Assembly: GCF_014773395.1 (NCBI RefSeq) | Contig: NZ_JACXAF010000011.1 | Coordinates: 1-34,909, forward strand | DNA length: 34,909 nt | Origin: Neiella litorisoli | GTDB lineage: Bacteria > Pseudomonadota > Gammaproteobacteria > Enterobacterales > Neiellaceae | Direction: 5' to 3' | In this document: piece by piece, positions 1-8,398 of the stretch | Layout: the number at the start of each line of letters is the position of its first letter | Numbering within the stretch: position 1 is the first letter of the stretch | Notes under the pieces: generated by a model | Seen by the model: only the letters and a program-made list of their open reading frames with translations | Databases searched by the model: none | Told to the model about the DNA's origin: nothing | Position numbers and translations under genes: made by a program

Positions 1-10
1 AGTGCTGTGG

Positions 11-41
11 CAAGGATGGCTCAAATTACAAGCCATCCTTG
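11..41. terminator. Perfect hairpin near left edge, possible bidirectional terminator
   Basis: Perfect 11-bp inverted repeat (CAAGGATGGCT / AGCCATCCTTG) with a 9-nt loop. There is no clear T-tract on either side, so termination is only a guess. Its core (ATGGCT, loop, AGCCAT) recurs almost identically at 5371-5391, which suggests a dispersed hairpin repeat. Confidence 0.4.
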
Positions 42-53
42 AAGGGTACGAAT

Positions 54-97
54 TAGCCAAGTCTCTTGAACTCTAAGATGTGATCAAGAGACAGGCT
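54..97. terminator. Second hairpin downstream of the lyase gene
   Basis: Arms GTCTCTTGA (61-69) and TCAAGAGAC (84-92) pair perfectly. The stem extends imperfectly outward through AGCC/GGCT. It lies just beyond the stop codon (136-138) of the minus-strand lyase gene, so it could end that transcript. There is no strong T-run. Confidence 0.4.
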
Positions 98-135
98 TAA
101 CGCTGGCTTTTTCAAAACAGTAGGGATTTTTCCGA

Positions 136-2787
136 TTACAGACCGAAAACCTCTGAGTGATCGATGTCAGATTCCCAAGTCGAACCAACACCTACATCTG
201 CTGGCATGATCCGATATAGCTTGCTGGTATCGGCACCAATACCGGCATCATCACCTGCTCCTTGGACAAAACCATTAGCATCAATGCTAGGCGCAGTGGC
301 CGGTGCTGCTGCTGTGATCACACCCGTTCCAGAGACAGACTTGGAAGCCGCACTACCACCGACAATATCATCTGAGTAGTAATGGTCATTCTCAAAGGTC
401 ACTGTGGCTTTGTCACAATCATCAATCAAGGAACCATCATCAACCTTGGTTGCGCCATTAATGCCTGTTAATTCCGTGTTTTCCGCCGGAGCGTAATCAT
501 TGAGTAACAAGTTAGCCATGGATACAGCAGAAGTCAGCGGAGTGTCTGAACAACCTTTGTTGCCCACCATAAACGGCGCCATGCTGTTGACAATGGTGTT
601 GTAGCTAAAGGTGGTCGGTGACGTTGTCAGTGTCGAGTTACCCGAATCACTGTTTTCGTTAGACGTCAGCACCAAAGAAGCACGTTCACTGTCGGAATCA
701 CTGGCTTGGCCGGCAAAGTAGTTATTGCTCACTACATGGCCATATGCTGCAGCATTGACACCAGATTCATATTTGTTGCCGTTCATGCCGATAAAGACGT
801 TGGCGTAGACCGTGTTTTGCTGACCATTTTCCAGCGACACCATGCCGTAGGTATTGGCAAACGTATTGCCATACACATAACTGCCACTGGTTTGCACTTT
901 CACCACCCGAGTCTTAGCCAAAATACCATCGAACAGGTTGTAACGAAGCACGTGACCCGCACTATTCACTGAGTTGGTGCCGGTGGTATCACCTAATTGC
1001 AAGCCATAACCACTGGACTGGCCGCTAGCATCGAAATTCTGGAATAGGTTGTATTCAACAACATGTTGCGCCGGTGGCAATAGATTGCTTTCTTCATCAA
1101 GGCCATTTGCTGAAACCCGAATAAATGAGCCTTTCTTGCCGTCAACTTTGCCAGAGAAAGTATTGCGAGCAACGTGCGCCTTGCTACCACCCACATAGAC
1201 CCATGAAGTAGAGCTTGAAGAGGTATTCGCTTCATTCTCCATCAGCGTGTTGGTCAGGCTAAAGTAGGCAGCCTTGTTGTTGATGTAATAGTCATCAGAC
1301 GAGCTGTCGGTATCACAGGAGGTGTCCGCAACATAGTTGAAATCAACAAAATAGAGTTGGTCAAACTTAACGCCATCTTCGGCCGATGTGCCATCTGCAG
1401 TGGCCAAAATTTCAAAACAGACTTCACCGCTTAGCGCCGCTGTTTCCAATGCCGTACCTGACGCTGCAATGGCGTCGGCTGTGCGGGTTAAATGAACATT
1501 TTTAACATCAACAGTCAGCAGCCCAGCGTTAGAGTAATCGCCCGGCGCCATGCCAATCACATCACCTTCGGCTTCTCCATCAAACGCTGCAGCTAGCTCC
1601 GCAAAGTTGGTGACAATTTTGCTGTAAGCAATTTCTTCGGCCTCAGCACTATGACCTGATTCGTCAAAGCCAGCATCATCAATGTAATTCGCAGTCACAG
1701 ACAACACTTTACCAGCGTCAGCAGCGGTCACCACGTATTCAGCAGCGTTGGCGCCAGAGATATCAACACCGTCCGCTTGCCATTGATAGTTGATCGTGCC
1801 AGTCGCGCCGTTGTCATCATCAACCATCGCCGTGACGGTTTGGCCAACAACTAACTTCGTTGCCTGATCGAGGCTGACTGAGCCCGGCACGTTAATCAAT
1901 GCCGCGGCGACTGGTGCCGTTGCATCAGAAACAATCTCTTCGGCGTTGTCAGCTTGGTCGGTATAGGTTGCCTGCACGCTGAGTACTTGATCGAGCTGGG
2001 CTGCAGTAACCGTGAAGCTTGAACCCGTTGCGCCATCAATCGCAGCGCCATCAGCCAGCCACTGGTAGCTAATCGCGACACCGTCAATGCCATTGTCATC
2101 GGTTACTGATGCAGTCAATACGTCATCAACGACGGGCGCTTGTTTATCAATCGCCACTATACCTGGGGTGTTTGCAACTTTAACCGGATCAGTTGTTGCC
2201 GATGTGACGCTCTCACTAAAGCCATCACGGTCGGTGTAATCCGCCTTAGCGGTAATAGACTTGCCGACATCAGTGTCAGCAATGGCATAGCTTGATTCAG
2301 TCGCACCATCAATTACGGCGCCATCTGCCAACCAGCTGTAGACCACTGCGCTGGGGTCAATGCCATTGCCATCAGCCAGCGTTGCACTGAGGGTTGCGCC
2401 CGTTTCCGCCACACCAGAAAGTGTCAATAGACCAGCTTCGTTACCAATAATTGGATCAGAGGTCTGAGTACGAGTTTCCTCTTTGTTGTTGCGCTCATCG
2501 GAGTAAGCGACGGTCACTCGAATTTGCTTGCCGGCCTCGGCTTCTGTCAGAACATAAGAGCTGGACGTTGCACCGGCAATCGCTGCGCCGTCGGCCATCC
2601 AAGTGTAAACGTCGGTGCCTGCTTTAACGCCGTCTTTGTCGGTAATGGCGACCGACAGAGTTTCGCCAACGCGCGCATCACCAGACAAAGAAGCTGAGCC
2701 TCGGAAATTGCCAATGCCATAACCGTCGTCATTGCTACAGCCGGTTAAAGCTAGAACAACTGCTGAGAGCAATATTTTCTTTTTCAT
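136..2787 (-). CDS. Surface lipoprotein: four Ig-like repeats plus PL6-type (alginate lyase/chondroitinase B) beta-helix
   Basis: Predicted 883-aa lipoprotein. A signal peptide ends in a lipobox (LTGC, Cys17), so the protein should be lipid-anchored in the outer membrane. Four tandem ~88-residue Ig-like repeats follow (about 31-115, 117-203, 206-295, 299-388), each with a Y-x-W-x-A-D-G core and a Y-T/S-D-like end. From about 390 the sequence resembles polysaccharide lyase family 6: a start like VTNFAELAAAF...GDVIGMAPGDY, then repeated N-x-F beta-helix rungs (YNLFQNF, YNLFDGI, YGNTFAN, YANVFIG). PL6 enzymes cleave uronic-acid polysaccharides by beta-elimination. At the places where PL6 enzymes usually carry catalytic Lys and Arg, this protein seems to have Gln632 and Glu653, so activity or substrate may differ. 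The start has an AGGGA ribosome-binding site 8 nt upstream. The family call is fairly firm; the substrate is unknown. Confidence 0.75.
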   Translation of the reverse strand: MKKKILLSAVVLALTGCSNDDGYGIGNFRGSASLSGDARVGETLSVAITDKDGVKAGTDVYTWMADGAAIAGATSSSYVLTEAEAGKQIRVTVAYSDERNNKEETRTQTSDPIIGNEAGLLTLSGVAETGATLSATLADGNGIDPSAVVYSWLADGAVIDGATESSYAIADTDVGKSITAKADYTDRDGFSESVTSATTDPVKVANTPGIVAIDKQAPVVDDVLTASVTDDNGIDGVAISYQWLADGAAIDGATGSSFTVTAAQLDQVLSVQATYTDQADNAEEIVSDATAPVAAALINVPGSVSLDQATKLVVGQTVTAMVDDDNGATGTINYQWQADGVDISGANAAEYVVTAADAGKVLSVTANYIDDAGFDESGHSAEAEEIAYSKIVTNFAELAAAFDGEAEGDVIGMAPGDYSNAGLLTVDVKNVHLTRTADAIAASGTALETAALSGEVCFEILATADGTSAEDGVKFDQLYFVDFNYVADTSCDTDSSSDDYYINNKAAYFSLTNTLMENEANTSSSSTSWVYVGGSKAHVARNTFSGKVDGKKGSFIRVSANGLDEESNLLPPAQHVVEYNLFQNFDASGQSSGYGLQLGDTTGTNSVNSAGHVLRYNLFDGILAKTRVVKVQTSGSYVYGNTFANTYGMVSLENGQQNTVYANVFIGMNGNKYESGVNAAAYGHVVSNNYFAGQASDSDSERASLVLTSNENSDSGNSTLTTSPTTFSYNTIVNSMAPFMVGNKGCSDTPLTSAVSMANLLLNDYAPAENTELTGINGATKVDDGSLIDDCDKATVTFENDHYYSDDIVGGSAASKSVSGTGVITAAAPATAPSIDANGFVQGAGDDAGIGADTSKLYRIMPADVGVGSTWESDIDHSEVFGL

Positions 2788-2881
2788 TCTTGATATCCCT
2801 TGGAAGCTTTATGCTGAGCCCAACCACCCTGGCAGAACGAACAGCAAAACAATACAAACCAATAGCCTTACTAAATTTAAA

Positions 2882-2898
2882 TATTGGCTTTACCAATA
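2882..2898. promoter_or_regulatory. GntR/FadR-type operator-like palindrome, proximal
   Basis: TATTGG-CTTTA-CCAATA is a perfect 6-bp-arm inverted repeat with 5-nt spacer, 95 bp upstream of the lyase start codon. It fits the FadR/PdhR-subfamily pattern ATTGGT-nnn-ACCAAT except for one base next to the spacer. The cognate regulator is not in this window. Confidence 0.5.
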
Positions 2899-3303
2899 AA
2901 CAACACAAACACTGTAATTTGATTAACCAAATTGGTCAGCAATTTTGTTAAATTTGTCATCAATACTGTGATCAACATCTGTAACCAATGAATCTAAAAG
3001 CCATTCAAATGGAATGATGCTAGCTTTTGGCTCGGACAAATCTGTCAGACAAGGCGACCTGTTCTGGTGATGGAAAATCAATAAAAATGGTTGGCACAAC
3101 AGTTTTCAAGGCAAAAAAAATCGCGATTACAGTGCAGGAGGAGTGACTTCATGCAGCTCATTTTATGCTGCAAATTCCGCTTTCTAATGGTGACAAAATG
3201 TCTAGAGTGAGCACATTGGTGCGAACGTAAGCATCATGATTATTGGCATCAAGTAGCAGCTCGCTAAGCGCTATTTATTTTGAATCGTGAATAATAGAGA
3301 CCA

Positions 3304-3320
3304 AATTGGCCTTACCAATT
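3304..3320. promoter_or_regulatory. GntR/FadR-type operator-like palindrome, distal
   Basis: AATTGG-CCTTA-CCAATT is a perfect inverted repeat of the same design and almost the same sequence as the site at 2882-2898. It lies about 420 bp further from the lyase gene, near the deaD terminator. Two such sites in one intergenic region suggest a shared regulator, possibly looping. Confidence 0.45.
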
Positions 3321-3358
3321 CACATATAAAAGGGCTAATTATGGGATATGGAGCAGGT

Positions 3359-3386
3359 AAAAAAAAGCCACCCGATGCGGATGGCT
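3359..3386 (-). terminator. Rho-independent terminator of deaD
   Basis: On the minus strand an 8-bp stem (AGCCATCC / GGGTGGCT, one G-T wobble) with a 5-nt loop is followed by a run of T. It starts 10 nt after the deaD stop codon, the classic intrinsic terminator layout. Confidence 0.85.
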
Positions 3387-3395
3387 CTGGCGTGA

Positions 3396-5183
3396 CTATT
3401 TAGACGAGCGTGGCTTTCGCTTATCAAATTTGCGCGGCTTGTCATTGCCGCCCTTGCGACGAAAATCATCTTGGCCGGGCTTGCCTCGGCGTTTCGCTTT
3501 CGACTTGCTGATTTCTTCGCCATCAGCCAGTTGCAGACGAATAGGCTTACCTAAAATCTTCACCGACTTGAGGTGCGCATAAACATCATCAGGCATCCCT
3601 TTTGGCAAATCGACGTGAGAATGCTCGTCGCCGATTTCAATGGCGCCAATATAACGGCTCTCGATACCTGCTTCATTCGCGATCGCGCCAACAATATGTT
3701 TCGGAGACACGCCATGCTCATAACCAACAGAAATTTGGTAAGTGTCCATATCCACGTCATCACGACGTTGGCGAGGCTTGCGTTCGCGGCGCTCACCACG
3801 GCCTTCTTTGCGATCTCTGGCATCAAAATCACGCTCACGAGCAGGGCGCTGTGGCTTGTCTTTCAAGAACAGCGGTGATTCACCCTGCACCATTTTCACC
3901 AGCGCAGCAGCAATTTCCAGCGCAGGCACATTGTGCTCACTTTGATATTGCTCGATGATTTCCTGATATTTGGCCAACTCAGCATCATCGATACCTAAGC
4001 TTTCGGTGATCCGATCTTTGAAACGTTGCACTCGAATATCATTGACCGCATCAGTCGTCGGCAATTGCATCAATTCGATTTGCTGACGCGTCGCGCGTTC
4101 AATCGATTTCAACATGCGGCGCTCGCGCGGTGCGGCAAATAAAATCGCCTCGCCGCTGCGGCCTGCGCGACCGGTACGGCCAATACGGTGAACGTAAGCT
4201 TCGGTATCGTAAGGAATGTCGTAGTTAAGCACATGGCTGATACGTTCAACATCCAAGCCACGAGCAGCAACATCGGTGGCAATCAGAATATCGATATCAC
4301 CACTCTTCAAGCCTTCAACAGTACGAACTCGCGCTTGCTGTGGCATATCACCATTTAACGCAGAGGCGGCATAACCGCGCGCGCGCAGCTTATCGGCCAA
4401 CTCTTCGGTAGAGTTCTTGGTGCGGACGAAAATGATCATGCCATCAAATGGCTCTGATTCGAGAATGCGAGTCAGTGCATCGAGTTTATGCAGGCCGCTC
4501 ACCATCCACACACGCTGGCGAATAGTCGAGGCGGTCTGAGTCTTGACCTTAATGGTGACTTCTTTCGGGGCATCAAGGTATCGCGTTGCAATACGCTTGA
4601 TTTCTTTTGGCATAGTTGCCGAGAACAGTGCAGTCTGATGCTGTTCAGGCAGTTGTTCTAAAATCCACTCAACGTCATCAATAAAGCCCATGCGGAGCAT
4701 TTCATCGGCTTCATCAAGAACCAATGTTTGCAGGTCTGACAAATCCAGCGTACCACGACGCATGTGGTCCATCACACGACCGGGCGTACCAACCACAACT
4801 TGCACGCCACGTTTGAGCGAGCGGATTTGGCTGCTGTAATTCTGACCACCATAAATCGGCAACACATGGAAGCCTTTGCGGTGAGCCGCATACTTTTGAA
4901 ATGCTTCGGCAACTTGAATCGCTAATTCGCGGGTTGGCGCAAGCACTAAGGCTTGTGGTGTTCTGGCGCTGACATCAATATTGGCAACCAGAGGCAACGC
5001 AAAGGCCGCCGTTTTACCGGTACCAGTCTGGGCCTGACCCAACACATCGTGGCCATTCAATACATGGGGAATCGTTTCCGCCTGAATTGGAGAAGGGGTT
5101 TCGTAACCTACTTCCTGTAGGGCCTGTAAGAGATGATCGGGCAAGCCCAGATCGGCGAAGCTCGCATTGGGTAGTTCAGACAT
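3396..5183 (-). CDS. deaD: ATP-dependent DEAD-box RNA helicase DeaD/CsdA
   Basis: A 595-aa DEAD-box RNA helicase that unwinds RNA duplexes; DeaD/CsdA acts in ribosome assembly and mRNA turnover, especially in the cold. The motifs are complete: Q motif at the N-terminus (FADLGL...PSPIQ), Walker A AQTGTGKT (51-58), PTREL (83-87), DEAD (157-160), SAT (188-190) and the helicase C-terminal HRIGRTGRAGR. A DbpA-type RNA-binding domain follows (about 480-560), then a basic Lys/Arg-rich tail. That tail and RNA-binding domain separate it from RhlB, RhlE and SrmB, and the length is close to E. coli DeaD (about 629 aa). It is monocistronic with its own terminator. The 266-bp upstream region carries a small leader hairpin, which fits the post-transcriptional control known for cold-shock helicase mRNAs. 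Confidence 0.95.
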   Translation of the reverse strand: MSELPNASFADLGLPDHLLQALQEVGYETPSPIQAETIPHVLNGHDVLGQAQTGTGKTAAFALPLVANIDVSARTPQALVLAPTRELAIQVAEAFQKYAAHRKGFHVLPIYGGQNYSSQIRSLKRGVQVVVGTPGRVMDHMRRGTLDLSDLQTLVLDEADEMLRMGFIDDVEWILEQLPEQHQTALFSATMPKEIKRIATRYLDAPKEVTIKVKTQTASTIRQRVWMVSGLHKLDALTRILESEPFDGMIIFVRTKNSTEELADKLRARGYAASALNGDMPQQARVRTVEGLKSGDIDILIATDVAARGLDVERISHVLNYDIPYDTEAYVHRIGRTGRAGRSGEAILFAAPRERRMLKSIERATRQQIELMQLPTTDAVNDIRVQRFKDRITESLGIDDAELAKYQEIIEQYQSEHNVPALEIAAALVKMVQGESPLFLKDKPQRPARERDFDARDRKEGRGERRERKPRQRRDDVDMDTYQISVGYEHGVSPKHIVGAIANEAGIESRYIGAIEIGDEHSHVDLPKGMPDDVYAHLKSVKILGKPIRLQLADGEEISKSKAKRRGKPGQDDFRRKGGNDKPRKFDKRKPRSSK

Positions 5184-5221
5184 TCACGCGCCTTAAAAGA
5201 GAAAATACATCGGTGGAATAT

Positions 5222-5236
5222 TCTTGCGCAGCAAGA
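5222..5236. other. Small hairpin in the deaD leader
   Basis: TCTTGC-GCA-GCAAGA is a perfect 6-bp stem about 40 nt upstream of the deaD start codon, so it would lie in the 5' leader of that mRNA. A regulatory role is possible but not shown. Confidence 0.35.
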
Positions 5237-5370
5237 CTTGTATCCAGTTAGCCTAGTCGCCACCAGAAAAGCTGCACATTAAGTCGCGGAGTGGATGACC
5301 GGGGCGCGGAGTATATCTGGATCTATGTCACAAATATAGATCTTGATGAAGGATTAATCAGTGTTGCTGT

Positions 5371-5432
5371 ATGGCTGAAGTTACAAGCCATTTGGAAATG
5401 GCTATCTGGGCCGATAGTTTTGGCCCAGATAG
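5371..5432. terminator. Cluster of hairpins between malM and deaD
   Basis: Three overlapping inverted repeats follow the malM stop: CTATCTGGGCC/GGCCCAGATAG (5402-5412 and 5422-5432, perfect 11 bp), AGCCATTT/AAATGGCT (5386-5403), and ATGGCT/AGCCAT (5371-5391). The first probably ends the malM transcript, although the T-tract is weak. The last matches the hairpin at 16-36. Confidence 0.5.
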
Positions 5433-5449
5433 AATAGCAAGAGAGATGG

Positions 5450-6490
5450 CTATTTCAGCCCTTTGACCGCCTCAATAAAGCTATCTCGTGCCGTTTTTGA
5501 ACCGGCCCGCTCAGCTTCTTCTACTAAGCGCATGGCGCTATCAATATCACCTTCTGCAACCTTTGAGGTAATCAATTGGTTATAGAATGCCTCGGTTTCA
5601 GCCAACATATTCACCGGTACTTGCCGCACCGTTTGCTGGGCCTGCATACCCGGAGTTGGTGAGCGGTCAGGAATCGCTTGACCAATCGGTTGCGGCGGCA
5701 CATTCGTAGAAACAGCCGGCGAACTAGCGGCGCTCACTTGATGACCAGCAGCACCATTATCAGTAGATTCGCCAACACCAAACCAAGAGTTCACCTTATT
5801 ACTGACTCGCGACATGAAATCAGCATTCGACTCCACCGTGCCTGAGCGCAATTCAAGCTTCACTAAACCGCCGGGAGAATGACGGGCAATCGGATCGTCA
5901 ATATCTGGCGGTACGGTATTGTTGCGCTTAGCGAAGGTTTTAGACGGATGGATTAGCTGAGTTTGACCAGCCATATCACTTGGCGTGGTCATGATCACCA
6001 AGTAGTACTCGGTTTTTGGGTTATCCAAGTACGAACGTTCAATGTTGAACGACATGTCGAGCGAGTCCGGATCGAGCATTTGGGCTTCGGTATAACGAGC
6101 TACACTGGCTGGGATCACCCGAACCGGCGTACGATTTGCGTCGAGTAATAACACCGAAGGGGAAAATACTGATTTCTTGGCGCGACTTTGAATAAATACG
6201 GAAAACGTCGGAACATTTTCTGGCAGCTTAAACGCGGCAAAGTAACTTTTACCAGTATGAAACTCGAATGCCGGAGAATTCTCATCAATCAAGACATCGG
6301 TCGTGCTGTCGAGTGCGACCGGTTGAAATGGTAAATCGGCAATACTGGCACAGCAGCTTTGGGCTTGGCTCAGCGATGTCACCAATGCACTGGCGGAAGG
6401 TTCATCATAAGCACGTGCAGAAAAACTACCTAACATCAGGCTACTGGCAAAGCAGCTCAAGGCCAACACGAAACGTTTACTGTGTGTCAC
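5450..6490 (-). CDS. malM: MalM-family maltose operon periplasmic protein
   Basis: A 346-aa protein with a signal peptide ending near SARA (about residue 27), so it should be periplasmic. It resembles MalM, whose gene follows lamB in enterobacteria and whose function is still unclear. Seen features: a conserved N-terminal region with Cys-Cys (CCASI) and FHTGKSYFAAFKLP, a central all-beta region, a Pro/Ser-rich low-complexity linker (about 245-290), and a C-terminal helical end (AETEAFYNQLITSKVAEGDIDSAMRLVEEAERAG). It is somewhat longer than the E. coli protein (about 306 aa), mainly through the linker. The start is GTG with an upstream GAGGGGAG ribosome-binding site. It lies downstream of lamB behind a strong hairpin, so it may get only part of the lamB transcription. 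Confidence 0.85.
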   Translation of the reverse strand: MTHSKRFVLALSCFASSLMLGSFSARAYDEPSASALVTSLSQAQSCCASIADLPFQPVALDSTTDVLIDENSPAFEFHTGKSYFAAFKLPENVPTFSVFIQSRAKKSVFSPSVLLLDANRTPVRVIPASVARYTEAQMLDPDSLDMSFNIERSYLDNPKTEYYLVIMTTPSDMAGQTQLIHPSKTFAKRNNTVPPDIDDPIARHSPGGLVKLELRSGTVESNADFMSRVSNKVNSWFGVGESTDNGAAGHQVSAASSPAVSTNVPPQPIGQAIPDRSPTPGMQAQQTVRQVPVNMLAETEAFYNQLITSKVAEGDIDSAMRLVEEAERAGSKTARDSFIEAVKGLK

Positions 6491-6561
6491 ACAACTCCCC
6501 TCAACAAGGTATAACTGCTCATTAGACTAATGAGCCATCGATTTGTTCATGAAAGCTAAAG

Positions 6562-6597
6562 AAAAAACCCCCGAATAGCAAGGCTAACGGGGGTTTT
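6562..6597 (-). terminator. lamB-malM intergenic terminator/attenuator
   Basis: AAAACCCCCG / CGGGGGTTTT arms with a 14-nt loop; on the minus strand the stem is followed by a T-run. It lies 33 nt after lamB and upstream of malM, so it can end the lamB transcript or lower malM expression. In E. coli a REP element occupies the same gap. Confidence 0.85.
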
Positions 6598-6629
6598 GCT
6601 TAAACCGTTAAACGGTTAATAGAAGTGGC

Positions 6630-7958
6630 TTACCACCAAGCTTCAACTTGTGCACCTACGCGGATGTCGCCATCATCGTTACGAGCTTCTGCTTGGTCGC
6701 CGAAGAATGAACCAGCATAAACGCGAATCGCAGGACGAGACCAGAAGCTAGGACCGGCAGTCCACTCTTGAGCAATCACAGCTTTGTACAAATCAACGCT
6801 GTCGCCGCTGAAGATATCATCTTCTTTGGTGTAACCAACTTCAAGAGTGGTCTTCATCACGTCATCCCACTTGTACATTGGACGCGCAACAACACTAATG
6901 AGAGTTGGTTTTTCTTCATTGAGTTCGCCATTGTTGTCACCGTGAGTTTCAGATTTGGCGTACATGAACGAGTAGCCCAACTCAACTTTCTCACTTAGGT
7001 TGATTACACCCCAATCGATGAAGCGATAAGATTCTTGCTTCGCACCATCCCACCAAGGCGTAGACAGTGAAGATTCACCACCGTGATTCATCCAAGCAGC
7101 ATCGCCCATCGAGTCTTTACCGTATTGCAAGACAATCTTGTTGAAGCCGCCCATCAAGCCGTGAGAGATCTCTGCAGTGAAGAAGTAACCATCTTCGTCG
7201 CCATAACCCAAGTCGTCTTGTGCATCAGTCAGGTCAGCCCAACCGTAGATACCAACCAACTCCATAGAAGCGCCTTCCCACAGAGGAATACCAGAGTAAC
7301 GTACGTCAAGCTTGTTGCTCTGTACGATGCTGGTGATACGGTTTGCTTCGTCTTTATCATTGATACTGCCGCCGCCAACATGCTGGTCAACGTTGATCCA
7401 AGCTACCGATAGTTTACCAACGCCAGCTTGAACGTTCTCGATACCAACACCGTAGCCTGAGTTGTTCAGGTAGTACCAATCCATGATGTGGATGTCTTTA
7501 CGTTGGTAGAAACGCTTACCTGCCCAAATGGTTGCTTCAGGGGCAAAGTTCAGCACGCCTTCTGCCGCTGCGTAGTACTGACGCATAGACCAGTCACCAC
7601 CACGCCAAGCATTCACTTGATCGTCGTCGTCTGGGTTGTTGTAGGTTGGGTTCCATTGCGCAGAGTTGCCTTGGAAGTCATTTTCAGAAGTGAATACAGG
7701 CATTACTTCGATGCGGAATTTTTTGCCACCTTGGTTGTAAAGCTCTTGTTGGAAGCTCATTTCAACGTAAGTGTCACATTCGTTACCCAAGCGACCTGCC
7801 TTGTGACCGTCAGGACCATTACCATAACAAGTTTGCTCACCACCGTCGCCAGTAGTAGACATGCCCGCACGACCATAGCCGTGGAATTCAACCGCCAAGG
7901 CGCTAGAAGAAACGAGTACCGCAGCGACTGCGGCAGAAAGTGCTTTGATTTGAGTCAT
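6630..7958 (-). CDS. lamB: Maltoporin LamB (outer-membrane maltodextrin channel)
   Basis: A 442-aa outer-membrane porin for maltose and maltodextrins, almost the same length as E. coli LamB (446 aa). The signal peptide ends at ALA-VEFHGYGRAG (about residue 22). The mature N-terminus VEFHGYGRAG, the paired Cys (QTCYGN...GNECDTYVEM), GKRFYQRKDIHIMDWYYLN and the aromatic C-terminus (VEAWW) are family hallmarks of the 18-strand sugar porins. An AAGGGA ribosome-binding site lies 7 nt before the ATG. malM follows. No malEFG, malK or malT is present, so the inner-membrane transporter must be encoded elsewhere. A perfect CRP core sequence 425 bp upstream suggests catabolite control. Confidence 0.95.
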   Translation of the reverse strand: MTQIKALSAAVAAVLVSSSALAVEFHGYGRAGMSTTGDGGEQTCYGNGPDGHKAGRLGNECDTYVEMSFQQELYNQGGKKFRIEVMPVFTSENDFQGNSAQWNPTYNNPDDDDQVNAWRGGDWSMRQYYAAAEGVLNFAPEATIWAGKRFYQRKDIHIMDWYYLNNSGYGVGIENVQAGVGKLSVAWINVDQHVGGGSINDKDEANRITSIVQSNKLDVRYSGIPLWEGASMELVGIYGWADLTDAQDDLGYGDEDGYFFTAEISHGLMGGFNKIVLQYGKDSMGDAAWMNHGGESSLSTPWWDGAKQESYRFIDWGVINLSEKVELGYSFMYAKSETHGDNNGELNEEKPTLISVVARPMYKWDDVMKTTLEVGYTKEDDIFSGDSVDLYKAVIAQEWTAGPSFWSRPAIRVYAGSFFGDQAEARNDDGDIRVGAQVEAWW

Positions 7959-8116
7959 GATGACTTCCCTTATCAGTTATTTTTTGAAAAGCCGCAGCTC
8001 TTCGTTATTACCTATTTGATGAGCGGAAATTTCCAGCTCAACGCCCGGGTGGGCAAAATCACATTGTTATCGTTATTGCAGTTTCCGGAGCCACCGTTAA
8101 CTGCGCTTTAACCAAA

Positions 8117-8132
8117 CGTAACAGTTGTTACG
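8117..8132. promoter_or_regulatory. Inverted repeat, possible operator of lamB
   Basis: CGTAACA-GT-TGTTACG has perfect 7-bp arms, about 160 bp upstream of the lamB start codon. The size and position suit a regulator-binding site, but no regulator can be named. Confidence 0.3.
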
Positions 8133-8382
8133 CCAGTGAAAGATAGTTCAATTTGCTGAGCTGTCAGCAAACTTTGAAATTTTTTTCATTTTTACGTGAA
8201 CTTTTGCACTTTTTAACTGTCCTTGATTGCAATCAGATGACAGTTGGGTGTCAATTTCACTCTTTTATTTTGCTCGTCAAATCCGCTAACTACCTGTCTA
8301 ACGCGCAAATTGTCTAACTGTTGTTCAGCTTAGCCTGTGCTAACCAACGGCGCTGATAGTAGAGACCACTAGCGCCATCATC

Positions 8383-8398
8383 TGTGACCAAAATCACA
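8383..8398. promoter_or_regulatory. CRP-cAMP binding site
   Basis: TGTGA-CCAAAA-TCACA is a perfect match to the CRP core (TGTGA-N6-TCACA), and AAA/TTT-like flanks improve it further. It lies 425 bp upstream of lamB with only the 3' end of yqcA on its other side, so lamB is the likely target, perhaps from a distant promoter with a long leader. Confidence 0.65.

Larger units (their letters stand above)
2788..3358. other. AT-rich intergenic region upstream of the lyase gene
   Basis: About 570 bp with no supported coding sequence. It is AT-rich and holds several TTGG/CCAA palindromes, including two 17-bp GntR/FadR-type operator-like sites (listed separately) and ACCAA-A-TTGGT at 2926-2936. It most likely carries the promoter and control sites of the lyase gene; no convincing -35/-10 pair was fixed. 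Confidence 0.5.

Noticed and set aside
2950-2990. CRP site near TGTGATCAACATCTGT
   Set aside because: Only the left half matches; the right half departs too far from TCACA.
7488-8111. 207-aa plus-strand frame opposite lamB
   Set aside because: It is antisense to a certain lamB gene, has no domain-like sequence and depends on lamB codon bias.
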